Below, piece by piece: positions 31,692 to 40,019 of a DNA stretch of 64,000 nt. Origin of the DNA: Streptomyces bottropensis ATCC 25435 (GTDB lineage: Bacteria; Actinomycetota; Actinomycetes; Streptomycetales; Streptomycetaceae); contig NZ_KB911581.1 of assembly GCF_000383595.1 (NCBI RefSeq), positions 7,771,519 to 7,835,518 of the forward strand, written 5' to 3'. A program made the translations under genes and the position numbers. The notes under the pieces were generated by a model. The model was given only the letters and a program-made list of their open reading frames with translations. It did no database searches and was not told where the DNA came from. Position 1 is the stretch's first letter. The number at the start of each line of letters is the position of its first letter.

Positions 31692-33124
31692 CGGCGACCG
31701 GGACGACGGCGACCGAGGACACCATGTGGCGGCGGCGCCGGGGGCTGCTGCCCGAGGGCGACCCGCTGGTGCGGGCGCTGGAGGAGCCGGCGGGGCGGGG
31801 GCGGGGGCACCGGCTGCGGGCCGTGTGTCTGATCGACCCCGCCACCGGGCGGCCCGGTCCCCCGCACGAGCTGACGGTGACCGACGGCACGGTCTCCGCC
31901 TGGGCCCCCGCCGGGCCCCCCGCCGACGGGGACACGGCCCCCCGCCCCTGGTACGCCGTGCCGGGCTTCGTCGACTCCCACGCGCACGTCTCCTCCGCCG
32001 CCGACCTGGCCGGCCTCCTCGTCCACGGGGTCACCGGCTTCCGGCAGCTGTGGGGCGAGCCGGCCCATCTGTACGCCGCCGGTGTGCACCGCGCCCGGCA
32101 CGCCGTCGTCCCCCGGCCCTGGGTCACCGCCGGGGTGGTCGACGGGCCCCGGTCACGGATCCCGCAGGGGGTCACCGTGGTGGACGGCGTCCGGTCGGTC
32201 CGGCAGGTGGTCGAGGACGCGCTGGCCTTCGGCTTCGACGGCGTCAAGGTGTACGACGACGTCGAGCGGCCGGCGTTCGAGAACCTGGTCCGGGCGGCGG
32301 AGCGGGCCGGTCTGCCCGTCGTGGGCCACGTCCCCGAGGCGGTGCCGCTGGAGCTGGCCCACCGCACGATGCGCACCTCCGAGCATCTGTACGGCATCGT
32401 GCCCAACGTCTTCCGGCTGCCGCCCGACCACCGCTGGGACGCGCTGGCGGCGGCGCTGCGCGACCGCCCGGCACCCGCCGGGACCGGCCCCGGCCACTTC
32501 GTCTGCCCCACTCTCGTCTGCTGGCGGGCCCGCAGCGGTGAACGCCGGTACACCCGCCCTTCCCGCACGGCGCTGCGGGCAGTGGACCAGGGCCGCAGCC
32601 GGGGCTGGCAGGCGGCGGCCCGGGACGCCCTCCGGCTGGACGCCGCCGAGGCGCGCCAGCGAGGCGGGCTCGTCGACGGGCTGGGCCGGATCGCCCGCGC
32701 GCTCGACGAGGCGGGTACGCCGCTGCTGGCCGGCACCGACTGCGGCAACCCGTTCGTCCTCGCGGGCCCCTCCTTCCACAAGGAGCTGGCCGAACTGTCC
32801 CGCGCGGGGCTCGACTTCGGCGCCGTACTGCGGGCGGCGACCACCCACGCGTACGCGGCGATGGGGCGGCGGGCGGGACCGGTGCCCGGTGAACCGGCCG
32901 ACCTGGTCCTCTACCGGCGCCCGCCCGACGGCGAGGTGACGGCCCTCGCCCGGCCCGACGCGGTGCTGGTCGACGGTGTCCTCCTCGACGACACCGACCT
33001 CGACCGGCTGTGGGCGCTCCGGCTGGCCGCGTCGGGGCTCGACGCGTCCGACTGGCCCCGCGGCGACCTCGACCCACCGGTCACCACCGGCCGACCGACA
33101 AAGGAGGCAGCGCATGCAGGCTGA
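31688..33124 (+). CDS. btmI: Metal-dependent amidohydrolase (follower removal)
   Basis: 478 residues of the amidohydrolase TIM-barrel superfamily. Metal ligands are visible: H98 and H100 in GFVDSHAHVSS, Lys in GFDGVKVYDD, His in PVVGHVPEAV, His in RTSEHLYG and Asp in LLAGTDCGNP. A C-terminal composite-sheet segment (GEPADLVLYRRPP...VDGVLLDD) is present. The homologue BotAH hydrolyses the bond after the thiazoline to release the follower peptide and requires the prior macroamidine. The ATG 31688 start overlaps btmH by 4 bp. Confidence 0.93.
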   Translation: MTATGTTATEDTMWRRRRGLLPEGDPLVRALEEPAGRGRGHRLRAVCLIDPATGRPGPPHELTVTDGTVSAWAPAGPPADGDTAPRPWYAVPGFVDSHAHVSSAADLAGLLVHGVTGFRQLWGEPAHLYAAGVHRARHAVVPRPWVTAGVVDGPRSRIPQGVTVVDGVRSVRQVVEDALAFGFDGVKVYDDVERPAFENLVRAAERAGLPVVGHVPEAVPLELAHRTMRTSEHLYGIVPNVFRLPPDHRWDALAAALRDRPAPAGTGPGHFVCPTLVCWRARSGERRYTRPSRTALRAVDQGRSRGWQAAARDALRLDAAEARQRGGLVDGLGRIARALDEAGTPLLAGTDCGNPFVLAGPSFHKELAELSRAGLDFGAVLRAATTHAYAAMGRRAGPVPGEPADLVLYRRPPDGEVTALARPDAVLVDGVLLDDTDLDRLWALRLAASGLDASDWPRGDLDPPVTTGRPTKEAAHAG

Positions 33125-34346
33125 CCGGGAACCCGACCGCACCGGCCACGAGGCGAAGCGCCCCGCGGGGACCGGCCCCGCGCCGGAGGGACGGGGAGCG
33201 ATGTGTCCCGTGGACTTCGACTTCTTCGCCGCCCCGCAGCAGTACCGCGACGCGGCCGCCGCGCACGCCGGTGAGCAGGGCGCCTTCCACAGCGACCGGG
33301 GCTTCTGGGTGCTGACGACGTACGACGGGATCGTGGACGCGTTCAGGGACGAGGACACCTTCACCGTCGGCCGGGTCAGTGCGGCGGAGGGCGCCGAGGA
33401 GGAGCGCTGGATTCCGCTGACCGTCGAGGGCCGTGAGCACACGGCGTGGCGGCAGCGGCTGGGCGCCTGGTTCACCCCGCAACGGGTGCGGGAGCTGACG
33501 CCCGCGCTGCGGGCGGGCGCCCGACGGCGCATCGAGGGGTTCCTGGACAAGGGCGAGGTGTCGTTCAACGAGGACTTCGCCCGGCCGTACGTCCTGGAGA
33601 ACCTGATGACGGCGGTGGGCTGGCCGGGGGACGGGTTCGACCTGCTCCTCGCCATCGACCGGGCGATGATCGACTCCCGCTCGGCGCCCGATCCCCGGGT
33701 GGCCGCCTACGGCGAGCTGGGGCTTCCGGCGCTGGAGCGGTTCGCCCGTGAGCACATCGCGCGGCGGCGCGCGGAGCCGGCCGACGATCTCACCACCGCC
33801 AGCTTCGGCTGGGAGATCGACGGCGTCCCGGTCACCGACGACGACCGGGCCTCCCTGCTGTGCACGCTGTTCCTGGCCGGAGTCGACTCGACGGTGAACC
33901 ACCTGGCCAACGCCGTGCAGCACCTCGCCCATCACAAGGAGGACAGGCGGCGGTTCCTGGCCGCGCCCGAGGCCCGGCCACCGGCGGTCGAGGAGTTCCT
34001 GCGGGTCAACTCGTGCATGTACCCGGGCCGGCAGGCCGCGACCGGCGGCGCGGGCGGGGTCGCGGACCGTGGCGACACCGTGCTGCTCCCGCTCGCGCTC
34101 GCCAACCACGACCCCGAGGTGTTCCCCGAGCCCGCCCGGGTCGACTTCGACCGGCCCCGCAACCCGCACATCGCCTTCGGCACGGGCCCCCACCAGTGCC
34201 TCGGCGCGGCCTTCGCGCGGGCGCAGATCCTGGTGGCCCTGGAGGAATGGCACACGCTCGTCCCCGACTACGGCCCACCCCCCGAGCAGCGCGGGACCGA
34301 GCCCGCGTTCCTGCGCAACTCCTACGACCTGAGGCTCGTGTGGTGA
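33114..34346 (+). CDS. btmJ: Cytochrome P450 (oxidative decarboxylase)
   Basis: 410-residue soluble bacterial P450. The I-helix oxygen motif is LFLAGVDSTVNHL, the K-helix ExxR is EEFLRV, and the heme loop is FGTGPHQCLGAAFARAQ with axial Cys362. The homologue BotCYP decarboxylates and oxidises the C-terminal thiazoline carboxylate to the thiazole. AAGGAGG lies 6 nt before ATG 33114, the strongest ribosome-binding site in the operon, and the start overlaps btmI by 11 bp. No ferredoxin gene is in the cluster, so redox partners come from elsewhere. Confidence 0.94.
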   Translation: MQADREPDRTGHEAKRPAGTGPAPEGRGAMCPVDFDFFAAPQQYRDAAAAHAGEQGAFHSDRGFWVLTTYDGIVDAFRDEDTFTVGRVSAAEGAEEERWIPLTVEGREHTAWRQRLGAWFTPQRVRELTPALRAGARRRIEGFLDKGEVSFNEDFARPYVLENLMTAVGWPGDGFDLLLAIDRAMIDSRSAPDPRVAAYGELGLPALERFAREHIARRRAEPADDLTTASFGWEIDGVPVTDDDRASLLCTLFLAGVDSTVNHLANAVQHLAHHKEDRRRFLAAPEARPPAVEEFLRVNSCMYPGRQAATGGAGGVADRGDTVLLPLALANHDPEVFPEPARVDFDRPRNPHIAFGTGPHQCLGAAFARAQILVALEEWHTLVPDYGPPPEQRGTEPAFLRNSYDLRLVW

Positions 34347-34353
34347 GGACGCC

Positions 34354-36387
34354 ATGAACGGCACGGCCGAGCACCCTGAGCACCCCGCCACGCCCGCCAC
34401 GCCCGCCACGCCCGCCACGGACCGGGGGACGGGCCCGGCCTCCGCGACCGGTTCCGCCGCTGCCGGTCACGTGGCCCTCGTGTCCATGCCCTGGAACAAC
34501 GTGCGGCGCCCGTCCATCCAGGTGGGCACCCTGCGTTCCGTCGCCCGCGCCGAGGGATGGCGGGTCGACGCGCACTACGCCTACCTCTCCTTCTACGGCC
34601 TCGCCCGCACCGCTCTCGGGATGCGGGACGCCGAGTGGTCGGACGCGTACGAGACGGTGTCCGAGGGGCTGTACCAACTGTCCGTCGGCGACTGGATCTT
34701 CGCCTGCCGCGACGGCGGGCCGGCGCCGCGCGAGGAGTACTTCCGGATGCTGCGCGCCAAGGGCGTCGACGACACGACGATCGAGCTGGTCGACGCGCTG
34801 CGCCCGGTCGCGGACCGGCATGTGGAGCGCACGGCCGCCGAGTTGCTGAAGTCCGCGCCCGATGTCATCGGCTTCACCAGCACCTTCAGCCAGAACGGGC
34901 CGACGCTGGCGGTGGCCGAGCGGCTGCGGGACCTCGGCTACGGCGGGGTGATCGTGCTGGGCGGCAGCAACTGCGAGGGACCCATGGGCCGCGCCCTGCT
35001 CGCCAACTACCCCGCCGTGGACGCGATCGTGGACGGTCCGGGCGAGGACGCCTTCGTCGCCCTCCTCCACCAGGTCCGGGCCGGCGACCCACCGCGCTCC
35101 CAGGGCCGGCTGATCACCCGACTGCCCGCCGCCCCCGACAGCACGCCGGCCGTCATCTCCGGGGGCCAGTCGCTGGAGGTGCCCACCCCGGACTACGACG
35201 ACTTCTTCGAGCAGTTGCGCGCCGCCGGTCTGCACAGCCTCGAACCCGAGATCACCCTGCCCGTGGAGTTCTCCCGCGGCTGCTGGTGGGGCGCGAAGAC
35301 CCACTGCACCTTCTGCGGCCTCAACGGCGCGAGCATGACGTACCGCAGCAAGAACCCCGACACCGTCGCCGACGAACTGCGCCACCTCATGGACCGCTAC
35401 GGCGTCCTCGACTTCTTCGCCGTCGACAACATCCTCGACCTCAAGTACCTCGACACCGCGCTCCCCCTGGTCGAGAAACTCGACACCGACCATTCCCTGT
35501 TCTTCGAGGTCAAGGCCAACATGGAATGGGCCGACATCCGGGCCGCCCGCCGGGCCGGGGTCCGTTCCGTGCAACCCGGGATCGAAAGTCTCAGCACCGA
35601 GGGGCTGCGGCTGCTGAAGAAAGGTGCGACCGCCTTCCAGAACATCCGGTTCCTGCTCGGCTGCGCCGAATTCGGTGTCCTGCCCGTGTGGAACATCCTC
35701 ACCGGATTTCCGCACGAGACCCCGGAGTCGATGCTCACCCAGATCGATCTGCTGCCCTCCCTGACCCATCTGGAACCACCCGACAACGACATCCTGGCCG
35801 TGCACTTCGACCGGTTCAGCCCGTACGTGGAACACCCGCAGGACTACGGCCTCACCCTGACCAGCCCCCTGCCGGGCTACCGGTACGCCTACCCCCGCCT
35901 GTCCCCCGGCGACCTGTGGGACCTCGCGTACCACTTCGAGGGCGACTTCGCCGAGGACCCCCGCAACACGGCCGTCCGCGCCCGTCTCGCCACGGCCGTC
36001 CACCACTGGCGCACCCGGCACCACCAGGCACGTTTCACCTACCGGCTCGGCTTCGACGCGGTGACCCTCACCGACCGGCGTCCCGGCCTGCCCGCCCGCA
36101 CCGCCGTCCTGCGCGACGAGGACGCCCGCCTGTTCCGCGCGGTCGTCGGAGGCACCCGTTTCCGCGATCTCCAGAGCCTGCCCTGGCGGGACGACCCCCT
36201 GGAAAAGCTGCACGGATGGCAGGAGAAAAGGTGGGTCTACATCGAGGGCAGCAAAGTCATCGCCCTTCCGGTACGGGAAATGCCCTCCGCCTATCGCACC
36301 CCGCCCCGCAGAGGAACTCCCCGCAGATCCCGGAGCGCCGTGCCGCTCACGCTCACCGGTGTGCCCTCCGCACAGCGGTCTGGCTGA
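34354..36387 (+). CDS. btmK: Bottromycin radical-SAM/B12 C-methyltransferase 3
   Basis: 677 residues. Motif C310WWGAKTHC318TFC321 (CX7CX2C). The first ~40 residues are a Pro/Ala/Thr extension with tandem PATPATPAT encoded by 9-bp repeats, absent in btmC. From HVALVSMPWNN onward it parallels btmC, with long stretches of identical protein and even identical codons in the middle (for example residues corresponding to RHVERTAAELLKSAPDVIGF), pointing to recent duplication or gene conversion. Published knockouts link the third RMT to Pro methylation (memory, unverified). It starts 7 nt after the btmJ stop. Confidence 0.93.
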   Translation: MNGTAEHPEHPATPATPATPATDRGTGPASATGSAAAGHVALVSMPWNNVRRPSIQVGTLRSVARAEGWRVDAHYAYLSFYGLARTALGMRDAEWSDAYETVSEGLYQLSVGDWIFACRDGGPAPREEYFRMLRAKGVDDTTIELVDALRPVADRHVERTAAELLKSAPDVIGFTSTFSQNGPTLAVAERLRDLGYGGVIVLGGSNCEGPMGRALLANYPAVDAIVDGPGEDAFVALLHQVRAGDPPRSQGRLITRLPAAPDSTPAVISGGQSLEVPTPDYDDFFEQLRAAGLHSLEPEITLPVEFSRGCWWGAKTHCTFCGLNGASMTYRSKNPDTVADELRHLMDRYGVLDFFAVDNILDLKYLDTALPLVEKLDTDHSLFFEVKANMEWADIRAARRAGVRSVQPGIESLSTEGLRLLKKGATAFQNIRFLLGCAEFGVLPVWNILTGFPHETPESMLTQIDLLPSLTHLEPPDNDILAVHFDRFSPYVEHPQDYGLTLTSPLPGYRYAYPRLSPGDLWDLAYHFEGDFAEDPRNTAVRARLATAVHHWRTRHHQARFTYRLGFDAVTLTDRRPGLPARTAVLRDEDARLFRAVVGGTRFRDLQSLPWRDDPLEKLHGWQEKRWVYIEGSKVIALPVREMPSAYRTPPRRGTPRRSRSAVPLTLTGVPSAQRSG

Positions 36388-36434
36388 AATCGGTCCCGTA
36401 CGGCGTTTCCCGATTGCGGTGACCGGCCGTCGGC

Positions 36435-36476
36435 GCGGTACTCGTAGAGGATCACGCGGTACTCGTAGAGGATCAC
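36435..36476. repeat. 21-bp perfect tandem repeat upstream of btmL
   Basis: GCGGTACTCGTAGAGGATCAC occurs twice head-to-tail (36435-36455 and 36456-36476), 53 bp before the btmL ATG. Two adjacent, phase-matched copies (two helical turns apart) look like paired operator half-sites or a duplicated promoter element. Confidence 0.8.
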
Positions 36477-36528
36477 CGTGCACAGCGTCCCCGTACAACG
36501 CCGCACCCCGAACCGGAAGTTGATCACC

Positions 36529-37083
36529 ATGACCACGGCTCCCACCGAGGACCAGTCCCGCACCGAGGATCTGCCGCCGTCCTGCCGCGACCTGATCGGC
36601 ATCCTCGCCCAGACCGACCGGCGCGACGCCTTCGCGGCCCTCGCGCTCGGCGCGACCTCCGTGACCGAGGTGGCTCAGCGGGCCGGCCTGCGCCCGGCGG
36701 CCGCCGCCGTCGCCCTGCAGAAGCTCGTCGACGGGCGGATCGCCGCGTACGACGCCGAGGCGCGCACCTACCGGCTGATCGACGACACGTTCCGGCTGGC
36801 CGTCCAGGCGGAGGTGCGGATCTCCGGGCGGGGCGGCGGTGACGGCGCGGGGGCGTACTTCCGCAAGGGGCGGCTGACGTCGATCCCCGGCAAGGCCGAG
36901 GTCCGCACCCGGGTCCTCACCGTCGTGGCCGACTCCTTCGAGGCCGGGGTCACCTACTCCGAGGCCAAGGTCAACGCGATCTGCGGGCAGTGGTTCGACG
37001 ACTGGGTCACCCTGCGCAGGGCGCTCGTGGACGAGGAACTGCTGCGGCGCGACGAGTCGGGCACCCGGTACGCGCGCGGATGA
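36529..37083 (+). CDS. btmL: Cluster-situated regulator, wHTH + DUF2087
   Basis: 184 residues. The N-terminal winged-helix part (about 15-80) is SCRDLIGILAQTDRRDAFAALALGATSVTEVAQRAGLRPAAAAVALQKLVDGR, an ArsR-like HTH. The C-terminal DUF2087 domain (about 110-180) is GRLTSIPGKAEVRTRVLTVVADSFEAGVTYSEAKVN. Published work on the homologue calls it a modulator of bottromycin transcription. ATG 36529 follows GGAAG, and an in-frame GTG lies at 36478, abutting the 21-bp tandem repeat. btmM follows after 4 bp. Confidence 0.9.
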   Translation: MTTAPTEDQSRTEDLPPSCRDLIGILAQTDRRDAFAALALGATSVTEVAQRAGLRPAAAAVALQKLVDGRIAAYDAEARTYRLIDDTFRLAVQAEVRISGRGGGDGAGAYFRKGRLTSIPGKAEVRTRVLTVVADSFEAGVTYSEAKVNAICGQWFDDWVTLRRALVDEELLRRDESGTRYARG

Positions 37084-37087
37084 CCGC

Positions 37088-38602
37088 ATGACCCGGGTCG
37101 TGGCCGGTGACGTCACCGCCGACGCGGCGGGCCGGCCGGCCGACGTCGTCGCGTACGGCCGCCACACCGGTGGCGCCGTCAGCGCGTTCTGCCGCCGCCG
37201 GGGTTTCGTGGCCCGGCCCGGGCAGGTGGTCGCGGAGCCGTCCGCCGACGGACGTTCGGTGGTGCTGAACGTGGGCCTGGGGCCCGCGGGTGCGGCCACG
37301 GCCGCCACGTTCCGCGCCGCGGCGGCGGCCGCGGTACGGGCCGCGGGCCCGGCCCGCACGCTCCGCCTGGAACTCGCCCCGGCCGGCGACGGCGGGGTCC
37401 CGGCGGCCGACCGGGACCGGGCCGTGGCGGAGGGCGCGGTGCTGGGCCTGTATCGCTACGACGAGTACCGGTCCGCGCGGGCCGCGAGCCCCCTGGCCGA
37501 GGTGGTCGTGGCGACCGGGGAGCGGCGGGCCGTCGCCGAGGGCCTGGCCGTCGCCGAGGCCACCTGCCTGGCCCGCGACCTCGTCAACCGTCCGGCCGGC
37601 GCCCTCACGCCCCCGGTGTTCGCCGACCGGATCCGCGAGCTTGCGGGCGCCGCCGGCCTCGGCTGCGCGATGTACGAGGCCGCCGGGCTGACGGAGCTGG
37701 GCCTCACGGGCCTGGCCGCCGTGGGCCGGGGTTCCGCGGAGCCGCCCCGGTACGTGGAGCTGACGTACGAACCGCCGGAGGGCGAACCGGTCCTCACCGT
37801 CGGGCTGGTCGGCAAGGGTGTGACGTTCGACTCCGGCGGGCTGTCCCTGAAACCGTCCGGCGAGCGGCACGCCATGAAGGCCGACATGGCCGGCGCTGCG
37901 GCCGTCGTCGCGGCCCTGACGGCCCTGCCCCGCCTGGGCCTGCCCCTGCGGGTACGCGGCCATCTGCCCCTCGCGGAGAACATGCCGGACGGCGGCGCCC
38001 TGCGGGTGGGTGACGTCGTACGGCATCTCGACGGTACGACGACGGAGATCACCCACACCGACAACGAGGGCCGGGTGGTGCTGGCCGACGTCCTGGTCCG
38101 CGCGAGCGGCCCCGGCCCGCACCGCGCCGACCTGGTCATCGACGTGGCCACGCTGACCTCGGCCGCGGTGCACGCGCTCGGCACCCGGACGGGTGCACTG
38201 TTCACGCCGGACGAGTGGCTGGCCCGGACGGTGCTGGCCGCGTCGGAGCGGGCCGGGGAGTCGGTGTGCCGACTGCCGCTGCTCGCCCACGAGCGCCGCC
38301 ATCTGCGGTCCACCGTGGCGGACCGGGTCAATTGTTCGCACCGGCACGGCGACACCGTGCAGGCCGCGCTCTTCCTCCAGGACTTCGTCGCCGACGGGGT
38401 CCGCTGGGCCCACCTGGACATCGCCGCGCCCGCGTACAACGACGAGGGCCCGTACGCCGAAGTCCCCCACGGCGGTACCGGGTTCGCGGTGCGCACGCTG
38501 ACCGAGACGCTGCGCGCGCTGTGCGGCGGCGCTCCGGACACGGGTCCGGACCTGCGCGAGCCGTCCGGGAGCGGCTCGGAATCCCGTTCGCGATCCTGGT
38601 AG
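37088..38602 (+). CDS. btmM: M17 leucyl aminopeptidase (removes precursor Met1)
   Basis: 504 residues. The di-zinc M17 catalytic domain has K243 and D248 in GKGVTFDSGGLSLKPS, MKADMAGAAAVVA, and THTDNEGRVVLADVL (D325/E327; the usual motif is NTDAEGR). The N-terminal macro-like domain is shorter than in PepA. BotP, the homologue, removes the initiator Met to free Gly1 for macroamidine formation. The tail SGSGSESRSRSW is low complexity. It is the last gene of the cluster; the nagE dre site starts 39 bp downstream. Confidence 0.93.
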   Translation: MTRVVAGDVTADAAGRPADVVAYGRHTGGAVSAFCRRRGFVARPGQVVAEPSADGRSVVLNVGLGPAGAATAATFRAAAAAAVRAAGPARTLRLELAPAGDGGVPAADRDRAVAEGAVLGLYRYDEYRSARAASPLAEVVVATGERRAVAEGLAVAEATCLARDLVNRPAGALTPPVFADRIRELAGAAGLGCAMYEAAGLTELGLTGLAAVGRGSAEPPRYVELTYEPPEGEPVLTVGLVGKGVTFDSGGLSLKPSGERHAMKADMAGAAAVVAALTALPRLGLPLRVRGHLPLAENMPDGGALRVGDVVRHLDGTTTEITHTDNEGRVVLADVLVRASGPGPHRADLVIDVATLTSAAVHALGTRTGALFTPDEWLARTVLAASERAGESVCRLPLLAHERRHLRSTVADRVNCSHRHGDTVQAALFLQDFVADGVRWAHLDIAAPAYNDEGPYAEVPHGGTGFAVRTLTETLRALCGGAPDTGPDLREPSGSGSESRSRSW

Positions 38603-38640
38603 GAATCGAGGGTTCCTGATCCCGTCCCCCATCTGCTACA

Positions 38641-38673
38641 ACAGGTCTACACCACTGAGTGGTGTAGACCACC
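38641..38673. promoter_or_regulatory. Double dre dyad upstream of nagE, right flank of the cluster
   Basis: ACAGGTCTACACCACT (38641-38656) and AGTGGTGTAGACCACC (38658-38673) are two dre-like sites facing each other. Their inner 13 bp (38644-38656 and 38658-38670) are perfect inverted copies around one G. This is the expected DasR operator for the PTS permease, placed 18 bp before the nagE start codon. Confidence 0.85.
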
Positions 38674-38691
38674 ACCCGATGGAGGAAGTCC

Positions 38692-39945
38692 ATGAGCACT
38701 GCCACCGCGCCAACGGCGGCACCCCAGAAGAAGTGGGGATCAGGCCTGATGCAGGGCCTGCAGAAGGTCGGACGCAGCCTGCAGCTGCCCATCGCCGTGC
38801 TGCCGGCCGCCGGCCTGCTGGTCCGGCTCGGCCAGCCGGACGTCTTCGGGGCCGACGGCCTCGGCTGGGACCGGGTCGCCGCGGTCTTCGACAAGGCCGG
38901 CGGCGCCATCACCGGCAACCTCGCGATGCTGTTCTGCATCGGTGTCGCGATCGGCTTCGCCAAGAAGGCCGACGGCTCGACCGCCCTCGCCGCACTGGTG
39001 GGCTTCCTGGTCTACAGCAAGGTCCTCGAAGCGTTCCCGGTGTCCGAGGCCAAGATCACCAAGGGCGCGGACATCGCCGCGACGTACAACAATCCCGGCG
39101 TCCTCGGCGGCATCGTCATGGGTCTGCTCTCGGCGGTCCTGTGGCAGCGGTACCACCGCAAGAAGCTGGTGGACTGGCTCGGCTTCTTCAACGGCCGCCG
39201 TCTGGTGCCGATCATCATGGCCTTCGTCGGTGTCGCCGTGGGCGTCTTCTTCGGTCTGGTCTGGGAGCCGATCGGGGAGGCCATCGGCAGCTTCGGCGAG
39301 TGGATGACCGGCCTCGGTTCGCTCGGCGCGGCCCTGTTCGGCGCGATCAACCGGGCGCTCATCCCGATCGGCATGCACCAGTTCGTCAACACGGTGGCGT
39401 GGTTCCAGCTCGGCGAGTTCAAGGACGCCGCCGGTGTGGTCTCCCACGGCGACTACAGCCGCTTCCTGGCCGGTGACCCGACCGCCGGAATGTTCATGTC
39501 CGGGTTCTTCCCGATCATGATGTTCGGTCTGCCGGCGGCTGCCCTGGCCATCGCGCACACCGCCCGCCCCGAGCGCCGCAAGGTCGTCACGGGCATGATG
39601 ATCTCGCTCGCCCTGACGTCCTTCGTGACGGGCGTGACGGAGCCGATCGAGTTCTCGTTCATGTTCATCGCCCCGCTCCTCTACGTGATCCACGCGCTGC
39701 TGACCGCGCTCTCCATGGCCATCACCTGGGGGCTCGGGGTCCACGCCGGCTTCAACTTCTCCGCCGGCTTCATCGACTACGCGCTGAACTGGAACCTGGC
39801 CACCAAGCCATGGATGATCATCCCGATCGGTCTGGCGTTCGGCGCCGTCTACTACTTCGTCTTCCGCTTCGCCATCGTCAGGTTCAACCTGCCGACGCCG
39901 GGCCGTGAGCCCGAGGAGGAGGTGGAGGACCTCACGAAGGCGTGA
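38692..39945 (+). CDS. nagE: PTS EIIC permease for N-acetylglucosamine
   Basis: 417-residue membrane component with about ten hydrophobic segments. It has the glucose-superfamily EIIC N-terminus (LQKVGRSLQLPIAVLPAAGLLVRLG), MHQFVNTVAWFQLG, and the substrate motif GVTEPIEFSFMFIAPLLYV. It imports GlcNAc with phosphorylation by the EIIB NagF, whose gene is on the other side of the bottromycin cluster. GGAGG precedes ATG 38692. The operator at 38641-38673 predicts DasR control. It could correspond to nagE1 or nagE2 of S. coelicolor; I cannot tell which. Confidence 0.92.
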   Translation: MSTATAPTAAPQKKWGSGLMQGLQKVGRSLQLPIAVLPAAGLLVRLGQPDVFGADGLGWDRVAAVFDKAGGAITGNLAMLFCIGVAIGFAKKADGSTALAALVGFLVYSKVLEAFPVSEAKITKGADIAATYNNPGVLGGIVMGLLSAVLWQRYHRKKLVDWLGFFNGRRLVPIIMAFVGVAVGVFFGLVWEPIGEAIGSFGEWMTGLGSLGAALFGAINRALIPIGMHQFVNTVAWFQLGEFKDAAGVVSHGDYSRFLAGDPTAGMFMSGFFPIMMFGLPAAALAIAHTARPERRKVVTGMMISLALTSFVTGVTEPIEFSFMFIAPLLYVIHALLTALSMAITWGLGVHAGFNFSAGFIDYALNWNLATKPWMIIPIGLAFGAVYYFVFRFAIVRFNLPTPGREPEEEVEDLTKA

Positions 39946-39956
39946 GCCGCGGCAGC

Positions 39957-40009
39957 CGAACGGCGGCGGGCCCCCGGAGCGTTTCGCTCCGGGGGCCCGC
40001 CGCCGTTCG
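39957..40009. terminator. 25-bp perfect hairpin between nagE and the MBL gene
   Basis: A perfect 25-bp stem (39957-39981 with 39985-40009), with a TTT loop, sits 12 bp after the nagE stop and 11 bp before the convergent gene's stop. It serves both directions. Confidence 0.85.
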
Positions 40010-40019
40010 CGTACCGGGC

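Noticed and set aside
21020..38602. The idea that this is a new RiPP class
   Set aside because: The precursor core, the C-terminal follower, the gene set and the gene order all match bottromycin clusters already described.
20977..38659. Reading the 16-bp direct repeats as att sites of an integrative element
   Set aside because: They are also functional-looking dre operators, and no integrase, excisionase or transposase is present. Kept only as a hypothesis for cluster insertion.
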